Part shown: positions 5,545-12,750 of the stretch, piece by piece
Layout of the letters: each line of letters begins with the position of its first letter
How positions within the stretch are numbered: position 1 is the first letter of the stretch
Assembly: GCA_021443125.1 (NCBI GenBank)
Contig: JABUUQ010000002.1
Span: forward strand, 817,964-831,495
Reading direction: 5' to 3'
Length of the DNA: 13,532 nucleotides
DNA from: Bacteroidales bacterium
Lineage (GTDB): Bacteria; Bacteroidota; Bacteroidia; Bacteroidales; P3
Position numbers and translations under genes: made by a program
Notes under the pieces: model-generated
Seen by the model: only the letters and a program-made list of their open reading frames with translations
Databases searched by the model: none
What the model was told of the DNA's origin: nothing

Positions 5545-8327
5545 ACAACTATATTAACGATTTTGTTTGGAACGAAGATGATTTTTACAACTTCCTTATC
5601 TGCTATTGCATTTTTAACCTGTTCGTTTTGAAGCACTTCTTGTTTAAGTTCTTCGGCATCCTTATCCAATGGGAAACAAATAAAAGTCTTTGTTTTGCCA
5701 TTGATAGAGATAGGGTAGCGGTAGTCTGTATCTTTCAAATACTCCTCGTTGAACACAGGAAAGCCTGCAAATGCAACACTGCTGTTTTCACCCATCAAAT
5801 GCCATAGTTCTTCTGCTATATGAGGTGCAAATGAAGCGATAAGTGAGCATAAAGGTTTCAAAATGGATTTCTTGTGGCATTTCTTTTCGTTCAACTCGTT
5901 GCAGATAATCATAAAACTTGATACACAGGTGTTTAGAGAAAATCTTTCTATATCGTCTTCTATTTTTTTGATACCACGATGCAGTATTTTTAACTCATCT
6001 TTTGTTGGTTCTTCATCGGTAACGCACAAACCATTATCGTTGGCATACAATCTCCAAAACTTCTTTAAGAAACGGCTAACACCTTCAATTCCTTGCACAT
6101 CCCAAGGTTTTGATTGTTCGATAGGACCAAGGAACATCTCGTAAAGACGCAAAGTATCGGCACCATATTTCTCCACCAAATAGTCAGGATTTATTACATT
6201 GTAAAGACTCTTTGACATCTTTTCAACTTCATTGCCACAAATATACTTTCCATCTTCGAGAATAAACTCTGCATCCTTGAATTCTTCCCTCCAATTTCTC
6301 AAACCTTCAATATCAACTTCATTATTTGAAGCATCAACCAAAGAAATGTCTATATGTATAGGGTCTGTCTCGTATTCGCCTTTAAGATTGAAAGATACAT
6401 ATTTGTTTTCTCCTTGAATACGATAAACGAAACAAGATTTACCCTGAATCATTCCTTGATTTACCAAACGCTTATAAGGCTCATCCTTGCATGTTGCACC
6501 GATATCAAACAAGAATTTGGTGATAAATCTTGAATAAAGCAAGTGTCCGGTTGCATGTTCGCTGCCTCCAACATACAAATCCACATTTTCCCAATAATTA
6601 TTCGCCTCTTTGGTAAAGAATTCTTCGTCATTTGTTGGGTCCATGTACCTTAGAGAATATGCGTTGCTGCCTGCAAAACCTGGCATTGTATTGGTTTCGT
6701 ATGGATAACCTTCTTTTGTGCACCAGTTCTTTGCTCTTGCCAATGGAGGTTCGCCAGTTTCGGTAGGCAAGAAAGAGTCCACCTCTGGAAGAAGCAAAGG
6801 CAGTTCTTTTTCATCCAAAGCATAAGGGATTCCATCTTTATAATATATAGGGAAAGGCTCTCCCCAATATCTTTGACGAGAGAAAATGGCATCTCTTAAA
6901 CGATAATTTGTTGTTGCATAGCCAAGATTATTGCTTTCTATGTAGTCTATTGCTTTGTTTATGGCATCCTTTACTTCCAAACCGTCAAGGAATTGAGAAT
7001 GAATCATTTTTCCTTCTTTTGCATCCTTGCTTTCCTTCCATGCATAAGTGTTTGACTCTTCTTCTCCATCAGGAAGGACAACCTGTAGTATAGGAATCAT
7101 AAACTTTTTGGCAAAGGCAAAATCTCTGCTGTCGTGAGCAGGCACTGCCATTATGGCACCAGTACCATAGCCCATAAGAACATAATCAGATATATAGATA
7201 GGAATTTGCTTTTTCGTTATTGGATGAACGGCATAGGCACCTGTGAAAATACCACTAACCTGTTTTACTTCTGCTTCTCTTTCTCTATCGCTTCTGCTCT
7301 TGGTTTGTTCTATGTATCTCTTGACTTCAATCTTATAGTTCGGCGTTGTAATCTTCTCAACCATAGGATGTTCAGGAGAAAGCACCATAAAACTTACACC
7401 AAATATAGTATCAGCACGGGTTGTGAATACTTCAATTTGTTCATCGTGGCCATAAACACCAAAATACACTGCACAACCACGAGATTTTCCTATCCAATTC
7501 CTTTGAATTTCTTTTATGCTGTCTGTCCAATCCAAATCGTTAAGACCTTCAAGCAATCTTTCTGCATAGGCGGTTATTCTCAACGACCATTGTTGCATAG
7601 GCTTTCTTTCCACAGGGTAACCTCCACGAACAGAAACGCCATTGACAACCTCATCATTAGCCAATACAGTTCCAAGCTTAGGACACCAATTTACCATAGA
7701 GGTTGAAAGATAAGCCAAACGATAATTCATCAGAATATCGCTTTGTTCTTTTTCAGTGAAACTTGCCCAGTCTTCTGCAGTGAAAGACATTGGTTTTGAA
7801 CATGCTACATTCAATTCGCCAGCCTTGCCTTGTTCAAAAGCAGATATAAGTTCAGAAATAGGTCTTGCCTTATTGCAATCGAAACAATAATAGGAGTTAA
7901 ACAACTGAATAAAAGTCCATTGAGTCCATTTGTAATAGTGAGAATCGCAAGTTCTTACCTCTCTGTCCCAATCGTATGAAAGACCAATAATATCCAATTG
8001 TTGTTTGTATCTTGCTATGTTTTTTTCGGTAGTAATGGCAGGATGCTGACCAGTTTGAATGGCATATTGTTCAGCAGGCAGACCATAGGCGTCGAAACCC
8101 ATAGGATGCAATACATTGAAGCCTTTCTGACGTTTGTATCTTGCAAAAATATCAGATGCTATATAACCAAGAGGATGTCCAACATGAAGCCCAGCACCAG
8201 AAGGGTAGGGAAACATATCTAAAACATAGTATTTTTGTTTGTTGGCGTCAATTTCTGATTTGAAAGTCTTGTTGTCTTTCCAGTATTGCTGCCATTTTTT
8301 TTCTATTTCACTAAAATTGTATTCCAT
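5535..8327 (-). CDS. leuS: Leucyl-tRNA synthetase
   Basis: This 930-residue class I synthetase charges tRNA-Leu with leucine in the cytoplasm. The N-terminal Rossmann half has MFPYPSGAGLHVGHPLGY with the HIGH motif as HVGH (48-51). The CP1 editing domain shows the threonine-rich TTRADTIFG (from 302) and MAVPAHDSRDFAF (about 393-405), so post-transfer editing should be intact. GGSEHATGHLLYSRF and the KMSKS loop (703-707) complete the active site, followed by the anticodon-binding helices and a small C-terminal domain. Two insertions, at about 155-200 and before KMSKS (about 640-700), fit Bacteroidota LeuRS and explain the length. The usual zinc-type cysteine in the VR-G-P segment is glycine here (VSVRGGYPV). 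The gene starts at 8327 and faces pgk end to end. I could not place its promoter in the 126-bp gap upstream. Confidence 0.98.
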   Translation of the reverse strand: MEYNFSEIEKKWQQYWKDNKTFKSEIDANKQKYYVLDMFPYPSGAGLHVGHPLGYIASDIFARYKRQKGFNVLHPMGFDAYGLPAEQYAIQTGQHPAITTEKNIARYKQQLDIIGLSYDWDREVRTCDSHYYKWTQWTFIQLFNSYYCFDCNKARPISELISAFEQGKAGELNVACSKPMSFTAEDWASFTEKEQSDILMNYRLAYLSTSMVNWCPKLGTVLANDEVVNGVSVRGGYPVERKPMQQWSLRITAYAERLLEGLNDLDWTDSIKEIQRNWIGKSRGCAVYFGVYGHDEQIEVFTTRADTIFGVSFMVLSPEHPMVEKITTPNYKIEVKRYIEQTKSRSDREREAEVKQVSGIFTGAYAVHPITKKQIPIYISDYVLMGYGTGAIMAVPAHDSRDFAFAKKFMIPILQVVLPDGEEESNTYAWKESKDAKEGKMIHSQFLDGLEVKDAINKAIDYIESNNLGYATTNYRLRDAIFSRQRYWGEPFPIYYKDGIPYALDEKELPLLLPEVDSFLPTETGEPPLARAKNWCTKEGYPYETNTMPGFAGSNAYSLRYMDPTNDEEFFTKEANNYWENVDLYVGGSEHATGHLLYSRFITKFLFDIGATCKDEPYKRLVNQGMIQGKSCFVYRIQGENKYVSFNLKGEYETDPIHIDISLVDASNNEVDIEGLRNWREEFKDAEFILEDGKYICGNEVEKMSKSLYNVINPDYLVEKYGADTLRLYEMFLGPIEQSKPWDVQGIEGVSRFLKKFWRLYANDNGLCVTDEEPTKDELKILHRGIKKIEDDIERFSLNTCVSSFMIICNELNEKKCHKKSILKPLCSLIASFAPHIAEELWHLMGENSSVAFAGFPVFNEEYLKDTDYRYPISINGKTKTFICFPLDKDAEELKQEVLQNEQVKNAIADKEVVKIIFVPNKIVNIVVKN

Positions 8328-8388
8328 TGTATATTGTTGATTTTTAATCTTATAAATTCAAAATTTTGGACAACTGTTTTGCCAGAAT

Positions 8389-8430
8389 AAAACAAAGTTT
8401 CGTTTTGCTAAAACAAAGAAATAAAAATTT
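8389..8430. repeat. Paired AAAACAAAG element (copy C) upstream of leuS
   Basis: AAAACAAAG occurs twice on the plus strand, at 8389-8397 and 8410-8418, exactly 21 bp apart. The second copy continues as AAATAAAAATTT, matching the longer consensus. The pair lies 62 bp upstream of the leuS ATG and just past the DUF4293 stop. It has the same spacing as the pairs at 882-911 and 12319-12348. Confidence 0.6.
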
Positions 8431-8453
8431 GAAAGCAAGGAAGAATTTTTCTG

Positions 8454-8969
8454 CTATCTAAGATGTTCGCTCGAACGCACAAGTTTCTCATCTTTTCTTA
8501 TTCCATTGCGTGCAAATACAAGCAAAACCATCTGCATTATAGGAAAATAGGATGCGAAACCATAGTTTGTTTTTGCTGATTCAGTATATGATTTTATTTT
8601 CTCTGGTTGAAGCCAAGTTGTAAGAATATCGTTCAATCCTGCTTTTTCCTCATAGAAAAACCAAACGCAAGTGTAGGCAACCAAAGCCAGAAAAGCAATG
8701 GCAAGAACTTTGAGCTGATTTTGTCTGTTTTTGTAAAGGAAAATCGTTATCAAAGACAATACAAGCACAACGCAGTTAAGTATAATAAGGGTTATAGAAC
8801 ATTTTTGCTGTTGAAAACTTGTGGCGTCTATACTCATTTTTTCAGGAATAAGTTTGTAGAGAATTTCCTGTCCATCGGGAAGAACATAGATTGCAAGTGG
8901 AAAATAAAACGCAAGAGCAGACAAAATAACTGCCAAAGCTAACCATACTGATTGAATTCTTTGTAACAT
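8454..8969 (-). CDS. DUF4293 family four-helix membrane protein
   Basis: This 171-residue integral membrane protein has four predicted helices at about 8-30, 58-79, 87-107 and 136-155, and a charged C-terminus IRKDEKLVRSSEHLR. The start MLQRIQSVWLALA and the DEKLVRS tail are characteristic of DUF4293, a Bacteroidota-restricted family of unknown function. The frame continues upstream to a TTG at 9014, but the ATG at 8969 is preferred because the family begins with M-[IL]-QRIQ and the extension is polar and unlike it. It has its own promoter about 90 bp upstream, within the spacer after the groL terminator, and is followed by leuS on the same strand after 126 bp. No enzyme motif is visible, so the function is unknown. 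Confidence 0.85.
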   Translation of the reverse strand: MLQRIQSVWLALAVILSALAFYFPLAIYVLPDGQEILYKLIPEKMSIDATSFQQQKCSITLIILNCVVLVLSLITIFLYKNRQNQLKVLAIAFLALVAYTCVWFFYEEKAGLNDILTTWLQPEKIKSYTESAKTNYGFASYFPIMQMVLLVFARNGIRKDEKLVRSSEHLR

Positions 8970-9058
8970 ATTGTTTAAGTTATTGATTGTTATTACTATA
9001 TCTGTATTCTGCAAGGATAGAAGTTAGAAACATTTCATTACCTTGCTGAAATAAATTG

Positions 9059-9090
9059 CAAAGATAACAAATTGTTAGACAACAAGCAAA
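9059..9090 (-). promoter_or_regulatory. Promoter of the DUF4293 gene
   Basis: On the minus strand, TTTG (9090-9087), 20 bp, then TATCTTTG (9066-9059) followed by C form a full match to the Bacteroidota promoter. The leader to the ATG at 8969 would be about 83 bases. The site lies just past the groL terminator, so the gene appears to be transcribed independently of groESL. Confidence 0.75.
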
Positions 9091-9096
9091 AAATAA

Positions 9097-9131
9097 CAAA
9101 ATAAAAAGAGGTAAGGATTGCCCTTACCTCT
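9097..9131 (-). terminator. groESL intrinsic terminator
   Basis: AGAGGTAAGG (9107-9116) and CCTTACCTCT (9122-9131) form a perfect 10-bp stem with a five-base loop, starting about 30 bases after the groL stop. On the minus strand it is followed by TTTTTATTTTG, the U-rich tail of an intrinsic terminator. It closes the chaperonin operon. Confidence 0.92.
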
Positions 9132-9162
9132 AAAATTATGCTATTGGTTGTTGTTTTGTCTA

Positions 9163-10794
9163 TTAGTACATTCCGCCCATTCCACCTTGAGGCATTGCTG
9201 GCATTGCAGGAGCAGGTTCTTTGATTTCAGAAAGCACACATTCTGTTGTAAGTATCATACTTGCTATGCTTGCTGCGTTTTCAAGGGCAACTCTTGCAAC
9301 TTTTGTAGGGTCGATAACGCCTGCTTTGTGAAGGTCTTCGAAAGTGTCAGTTCTTGCATTGTAGCCTTCATCACCCTTAAGTTCTTTAACTTTGTTGATT
9401 ATTACGCTGCCTTCCAATCCAGCGTTGGCAACTATTTGGCGTAGAGGCTCTTCCAATGCTCTGCGTATGATTTGTATACCTGTGTTCTCATCTTCGTTGT
9501 CGCCCTTAAGATTTTTCAAAGATGCTATCGCTCTAATGTAAGCCACACCACCACCTGGGATTATACCTTCTTCCAAAGCAGCTCTTGTTGCATGAAGTGC
9601 ATCGTCGAATCTGTCTTTTTTCTCTTTCATTTCAACCTCTGAAGCAGCTCCAACATAGATTACAGCCACGCCACCTGCAAGTTTAGCAAGTCTTTCTTGA
9701 AGTTTTTCCTTGTCGTAGTCAGATGTTGTTTTTTCTATTTGAGCCTTGATTTGTGCAACTCTGGCCTTGATGTTTTCTTTGTTGCCATTGCCAGAAACTA
9801 TTGTAGTATTGTCTTTGTCAACAGTGATTTTTGCACTTGTACCCAACATATCCAAGCCTGCTTCTTCAAGTTTGAAGCCTTTTTCTTCAGAAATAACTGT
9901 ACCACCTGTAAGAATAGCTATGTCTTCAAGCATTTCTTTTCTTCTGTCGCCAAAGCCAGGAGCCTTAACAGCAACAATTTTCAAAGAACCTCTCAAACGG
10001 TTCACTACCAATGTAGCAAGTGCTTCGCCTTCTATGTCTTCAGATATTACAAGCAATGCTCTGCCAGTTTGAACAACTTTTTCCAATACAGGAAGCAACT
10101 CTTTAAGGTTGGAAATCTTTTTGTCGTAGATAAGAATGAAAGGATTTTCATATACTGTCTCCATTTTTTCTGTATCTGTAACGAAATAAGGAGAAAGATA
10201 ACCTCTGTCGAACTGCATACCTTCAACAACCTTTACTGTAGTGTCCAAACCTTTTGCTTCTTCGATAGTTATAACACCTTCTTTCTTAACTTGTTTCATT
10301 GCCTCTGCAATCATAGAGCCTATAGAAGAGTCGTTGTTTGCAGAAATAGTTGCAACTTGTTCTATTTTCTCCTGTGCAGAACCTATTTGGCGAGAACGCT
10401 TTTTAAGGTCGGCAACAACTGTAGCAACAGCTTTGTCTATACCGCGTTTTAGGTCCATTGGGTTAGCACCTGCAGCAACATTTTTCAATCCTGTATTAAC
10501 TATAGCTTGTGCCAATACGGTTGCAGTTGTTGTTCCGTCGCCTGCTTGGTCGCCAGTCTTTGATGCAACTTCCTTAACAAGCTGTGCACCCATGTTTTCT
10601 ATATTGTTTTCAAGGTCGATTTCCTTTGCAACAGATACTCCGTCTTTTGTGATGTGAGGAGCTCCGAATTTTTTGTCTATGATGACATTTCTGCCTTTTG
10701 GTCCCAAAGTAACCTTAACTGCGTCAGCCAATGCGTTTACACCATTACGCATCAACTCTCTTGCCTCTGTATTGAATTTTATTTCTTTTGCCAT
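9163..10794 (-). CDS. groL: Chaperonin GroEL (60 kDa subunit)
   Basis: This 543-residue subunit belongs to the double-ring ATP-driven folding chamber. Signatures are VTLGPKGRNVIIDKKFGAP (28-46), the ATP-binding GDGTTT (85-90) with Asp86 matching catalytic Asp87 of E. coli, an apical domain with FDRGYLSPYFVTD, and VEEGIIPGGG-type residues as LEEGIIPGGGVAYIRA near 400-415. It ends with a Met/Pro/Gly tail of the GGM type (PQGGMGGMY). The frame extends 10 residues upstream to an ATG at 10824, but MAKEIKFN at 10794 is the universal start, and AAGAAAAG lies 8-15 bases ahead of it. It follows groES by 30 bp and precedes a strong terminator. It acts with GroES in the cytoplasm and is expected to be heat-inducible; no CIRCE element is seen. 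Confidence 0.99.
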   Translation of the reverse strand: MAKEIKFNTEARELMRNGVNALADAVKVTLGPKGRNVIIDKKFGAPHITKDGVSVAKEIDLENNIENMGAQLVKEVASKTGDQAGDGTTTATVLAQAIVNTGLKNVAAGANPMDLKRGIDKAVATVVADLKKRSRQIGSAQEKIEQVATISANNDSSIGSMIAEAMKQVKKEGVITIEEAKGLDTTVKVVEGMQFDRGYLSPYFVTDTEKMETVYENPFILIYDKKISNLKELLPVLEKVVQTGRALLVISEDIEGEALATLVVNRLRGSLKIVAVKAPGFGDRRKEMLEDIAILTGGTVISEEKGFKLEEAGLDMLGTSAKITVDKDNTTIVSGNGNKENIKARVAQIKAQIEKTTSDYDKEKLQERLAKLAGGVAVIYVGAASEVEMKEKKDRFDDALHATRAALEEGIIPGGGVAYIRAIASLKNLKGDNEDENTGIQIIRRALEEPLRQIVANAGLEGSVIINKVKELKGDEGYNARTDTFEDLHKAGVIDPTKVARVALENAASIASMILTTECVLSEIKEPAPAMPAMPQGGMGGMY

Positions 10795-10824
10795 TTTATT
10801 ACTTTTCTTTATGTTATAAACCAA

Positions 10825-11103
10825 TTAGATGATAGCGTAAATGTCGCTTTCTCTCATTATAAGATATTGTTCGTTATCAACGCTGATTTCTGTGCCAGAA
10901 TATTTGCCAAAGATAACTCTGTCGCCAACCTTAACTGTCATTGGCTCGTCTTTCTTGCCAGTTCCAACTGCAACAACTTCGCCTTCCATAGGTTTTTCTT
11001 TTGCTGTGTCTGGTATGATAATGCCTGTAGCGGTTTTTTGTTCAGCTTCGGCAGGTTTTACTAAAACTCTGTCTGCCAAAGGTTTGATTTTGATTTTTGC
11101 CAT
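10825..11103 (-). CDS. groES: Co-chaperonin GroES
   Basis: This 92-residue protein is the heptameric lid that closes the GroEL chamber. It reads MAKIKIKPLADRVLVKP, a mobile loop with ATGIIIPDTAKEKP (about 25-38), GEVVAVGTGKK, and VKVGDRVIFGKYSGTEI, ending with the conserved YLIMRESDIYAII. Length and all blocks are standard. It is the first gene of the groES-groL operon, with a leader of up to about 100 bases that contains a perfect 21-bp palindrome (11176-11196). No exact TAnnTTTG promoter lies in the proper place. The nearest is AAACTTTG at 11173-11166, one mismatch away, just downstream of the palindrome, which suggests the palindrome acts in control. Confidence 0.98.
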   Translation of the reverse strand: MAKIKIKPLADRVLVKPAEAEQKTATGIIIPDTAKEKPMEGEVVAVGTGKKDEPMTVKVGDRVIFGKYSGTEISVDNEQYLIMRESDIYAII

Positions 11104-11165
11104 AGTATTATAATTTTTTAGTTAGTTATTTACAATTTCCTAAAACACACTTTCCAATTATGTGC

Positions 11166-11196
11166 CAAAGTTTCTGTTATGACAATTTGTCATAAC
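11166..11196 (-). promoter_or_regulatory. Palindromic operator candidate and weak promoter before groESL
   Basis: GTTATGACAA (11176-11185) and TTGTCATAAC (11187-11196) are perfect inverted 10-bp arms around one central base. On the minus strand the palindrome is followed within a few bases by AAACTTTG, one base off the -7 consensus, overlapping TTTGGCAC, which resembles a sigma-54 -24 box although the matching -12 GC is absent. The site is 73-93 bp upstream of the groES ATG. The palindrome is seen directly; its role as a heat-shock or stress operator is inferred. Confidence 0.55.
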
Positions 11197-11210
11197 AATA
11201 CAGCTTTCAT

Positions 11211-11246
11211 ACAAAAATAGGGAATAAAGACAATATCTCTATTCCC
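11211..11246 (-). terminator. secG operon terminator
   Basis: GGGAATAAAGA (11220-11230) and TCTCTATTCCC (11236-11246) form an 11-bp stem with one A-C mismatch and a five-base loop. On the minus strand the stem is followed by TATTTTTG. It starts about 25 bases after the secG stop and separates this unit from groESL. Confidence 0.8.
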
Positions 11247-11270
11247 ATATTTATTTTCTGTTTTGTCTGA

Positions 11271-11591
11271 TTATTTTATAGGATTAGCAGTATTGCCTTG
11301 TGCGTTGTTTGTTGCTGCAGGTATTGAAGTTTGAGCTGCATTGTTAAGTGTGTTTGTGCTTTTTCTTGTGCTTGGTATCAAAGCAGAAGAAATCAAACAA
11401 AGAACTATGAGAGCAATGGCAATAGTCCAAGTTGCTTTTTCAAGGAAATCTGTTGTTCTTCTAACACCCATAACTTGATTTTGAGAAGCGAAATTAGCGG
11501 CAAGACCACCACCTTTACCATTTTGCACCAATACAACAAGAGCAAGCAAAACAGCTGCTATCATAATCAGGATTGTAACTACAATAAACAT
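11271..11591 (-). CDS. secG: Preprotein translocase subunit SecG
   Basis: This 106-residue inner-membrane protein has two helices at about 1-21 and 53-72. Between them lies the family loop VQNGKGGGLAANFASQNQVMGVRRTTDFLEKATW, whose KGGGL and GVRRTTDFLEK blocks identify SecG. SecG joins SecY and SecE in the Sec channel and aids SecA-driven export. The C-terminal tail (74-106) is Ser/Thr/Asn/Ala-rich with low complexity, as is common in Bacteroidota SecG. The gene follows the TPR-like gene by 26 bp on the same strand with no promoter between, and a hairpin terminator follows its stop. The two are probably co-transcribed from the promoter at 12285-12315. I read the ATG at 11591 as the start because the first helix begins there. 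Confidence 0.95.
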   Translation of the reverse strand: MFIVVTILIMIAAVLLALVVLVQNGKGGGLAANFASQNQVMGVRRTTDFLEKATWTIAIALIVLCLISSALIPSTRKSTNTLNNAAQTSIPAATNNAQGNTANPIK

Positions 11592-11617
11592 CTTTTTCTT
11601 TTTTTATTTTAAGGTTA

Positions 11618-12253
11618 TTAACTATTTTTTATTATCTCTATTTGATTTGCAAAGTAACTACTTTTTTTTGGATTAGAGGCCATAAGTCGCTGATAAATTT
11701 TTATCGCACCCTCCTTATTACCTTGAGACAGATACACTTTCGCCATTGTTTCGGTAACAATTTTGAATTCGTTTGAGGCGCTTTTTCTCACTATTTTGTC
11801 TATATTGTCGCCTTCCGATTCGGTTTCTGCAACTGGTGAATTGACTTTTGGCTTTTCTATCTTCAAAAATCTGTCTATCAACTCCTGACGAGTGGGATTG
11901 TCCGACAAACCTTCTTCTCTGTAGGCATCAATCTCGTTCATAATACTGCTGTTAGAAGAATTTTTAGCCACAGAATCGTTAGGTTTTATAGATTCTATAG
12001 GTTTTATCTCTTCTTTCTTTATATTAGTAACAAAATTTTTCAAATGCTCTCTGTCGGCAACATAAACGGAAGCTTTTTGCAACCATTCTTGTTTGTTGAA
12101 GCTATTGACAATTGTGGCATACTTTGCACCCAACACCCAGAAAAGATTGCAATAAGGATATTTTATTGTCAGTCTTTCCATAAGTACCAAATCCTGCATA
12201 CTTATTATGCTATCTTGTGTTGATAATATGCTATTGAGTTTAGCTTTGTCCAT
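11618..12253 (-). CDS. Bacteroidota-conserved KYPY/TPR-type protein upstream of secG
   Basis: This 211-residue protein has no signal peptide or membrane helix. The N-terminal helical part (1-75) carries ERLTIKYPYCNLFWVLGAKY and KASVYVADREHLKNF, matching a Bacteroidota family with the pattern EKYPYF followed by an A-x-Y-x-x-D-R block. Residues 80-150 are a polar, Ser/Asn/Glu-rich linker with RQELIDRFLKIEKP at about 123-136. The C-terminus (about 165-208) has VTETMAKVYLSQGNKEGAIKIYQRLMASNP, a single TPR-like hairpin, followed by YFANQIEIIK. The family is conserved but its role is not established; a scaffolding role is the usual guess for TPRs. Position before secG may hint at a link to export or may only reflect co-transcription. 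Its own promoter matches the consensus at both boxes. Confidence 0.8.
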   Translation of the reverse strand: MDKAKLNSILSTQDSIISMQDLVLMERLTIKYPYCNLFWVLGAKYATIVNSFNKQEWLQKASVYVADREHLKNFVTNIKKEEIKPIESIKPNDSVAKNSSNSSIMNEIDAYREEGLSDNPTRQELIDRFLKIEKPKVNSPVAETESEGDNIDKIVRKSASNEFKIVTETMAKVYLSQGNKEGAIKIYQRLMASNPKKSSYFANQIEIIKNS

Positions 12254-12284
12254 TCGTTATGAGTCGAATTTTAACTTCAACTTG

Positions 12285-12315
12285 CAAAATTACAAAAAAT
12301 AATTCTTACCACAAA
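12285..12315 (-). promoter_or_regulatory. Promoter of the TPR-secG unit
   Basis: On the minus strand, TTTG (12315-12312), 19 bp, then TAATTTTG (12292-12285) followed by C are an exact fit to both Bacteroidota boxes. Transcription would start near 12278, about 25 bases before the ATG at 12253. Confidence 0.8.
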
Positions 12316-12318
12316 AAT

Positions 12319-12357
12319 AAAACGAAGGAATAATTTTTTGAAACAAAGTTTTAATTT
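12319..12357. repeat. Paired AAAACAAAG-like element (copy D) between the TPR gene and rpmH
   Basis: AAAACGAAG (12319-12327) and GAAACAAAG (12340-12348) lie 21 bp apart on the plus strand, each one base off AAAACAAAG. The first continues as GAATAATTTTTT and the second as TTTTAATTT. The pair lies immediately upstream of the -33 box of the TPR-secG promoter (12312-12315), a place where an activator could bind. Confidence 0.5.
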
Positions 12358-12419
12358 AGCCAAATGGCGTTTTATTTTCTTGTGATTGCATGGTAATTTG
12401 AAAAAAAATGACAAAAACT

Positions 12420-12450
12420 ATTGCTAGAAGAAAAAAAAGTATTACTTTTG
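12420..12450 (+). promoter_or_regulatory. rpmH promoter
   Basis: ATTG (12420-12423), 19 bp, then TACTTTTG (12443-12450) followed by C match the Bacteroidota -33 and -7 boxes. Transcription would start near 12457, leaving a leader of about 40 bases before the rpmH ATG at 12497. Confidence 0.8.
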
Positions 12451-12496
12451 CAAACTCAAATGGGGTATTGAATAATAAGAAAAAACATATACGACA

Positions 12497-12643
12497 ATGA
12501 AAAGAACATTTCAACCTTCACGTAGAAAAAGAGTGAACAAACACGGATTCAGACTAAGAATGTCAACAACAAGCGGAAGAAAGATTTTGAATGCTCGCCG
12601 TCGTCACGGAAGAAAAAAATTATCTGTTTCTGACGAAAGATAG
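12497..12643 (+). CDS. rpmH: Large ribosomal subunit protein bL34
   Basis: This 48-residue, very basic protein starts with MKRTFQPSRRKRVNKHGFRL, continues with the STTSGRKILNARRRHGRKKL block and ends VSDER. This is bL34, which binds 23S rRNA. All conserved positions (KRT-QPS-RKR-KHGFR-RM-T-GR-L--RR-GR--L) are present, so the call is secure despite the small size. It has its own promoter and is followed by a strong hairpin terminator, so it is a single-gene transcript. In many bacteria rpmH precedes rnpA; here the next gene is an RNA methyltransferase and no RNase P protein frame follows. Expression should track ribosome demand. Confidence 0.98.
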   Translation: MKRTFQPSRRKRVNKHGFRLRMSTTSGRKILNARRRHGRKKLSVSDER

Positions 12644-12680
12644 TATTTGAATCAAGAATAATGGCTTGATGAAGTTTAAG

Positions 12681-12720
12681 AAGTGAGCGGTGAGAAAGCA
12701 CTGTTCACTTTTTATTTGTT
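12681..12720 (+). terminator. rpmH intrinsic terminator
   Basis: AAGTGAGCGGTG (12681-12692) pairs with CACTGTTCACTT (12699-12710) over 12 bp, including two G-U pairs, around a six-base loop AGAAAG. It is followed by TTTATTTGTT and further T residues. It begins 38 bases after the rpmH stop and about 30 bases before the next gene. Confidence 0.85.
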
Positions 12721-12750
12721 TTTTGAGTGTTTTCTATCAAAGAGGCATAA

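Noticed and set aside
7134..7706. A 190-codon open frame antisense to leuS
   Set aside because: It lies within the LeuRS editing-domain coding region and shows no domain or plausible start.
8970..9014. N-terminal extension of DUF4293 starting at TTG 9014
   Set aside because: The family begins with M-[IL]-QRIQ, which matches the ATG at 8969. The extension is polar and uses a rare start.
9697..10452. A 251-codon open frame on the plus strand within groL
   Set aside because: It is antisense to a certain groL, its translation is Cys/Phe/Asn-rich without any family pattern, and it has no start context. It is a shadow of the groL codon usage.
10795..10824. Ten-residue N-terminal extension of GroEL
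   Set aside because: GroEL begins MAKEIKFN and a purine-rich ribosome site precedes that ATG. The extension overlaps the end of groES by no bases but has no family support.
11150..11170. Sigma-54 promoter before groES
   Set aside because: TTTGGCAC fits the -24 box, but the -12 position reads TGGA instead of TTGC, so it is kept only as an alternative.
11104..11270. CIRCE heat-shock operator
   Set aside because: The TTAGCACTC-N9-GAGTGCTAA arms are absent. The palindrome found is a different sequence with a one-base centre.
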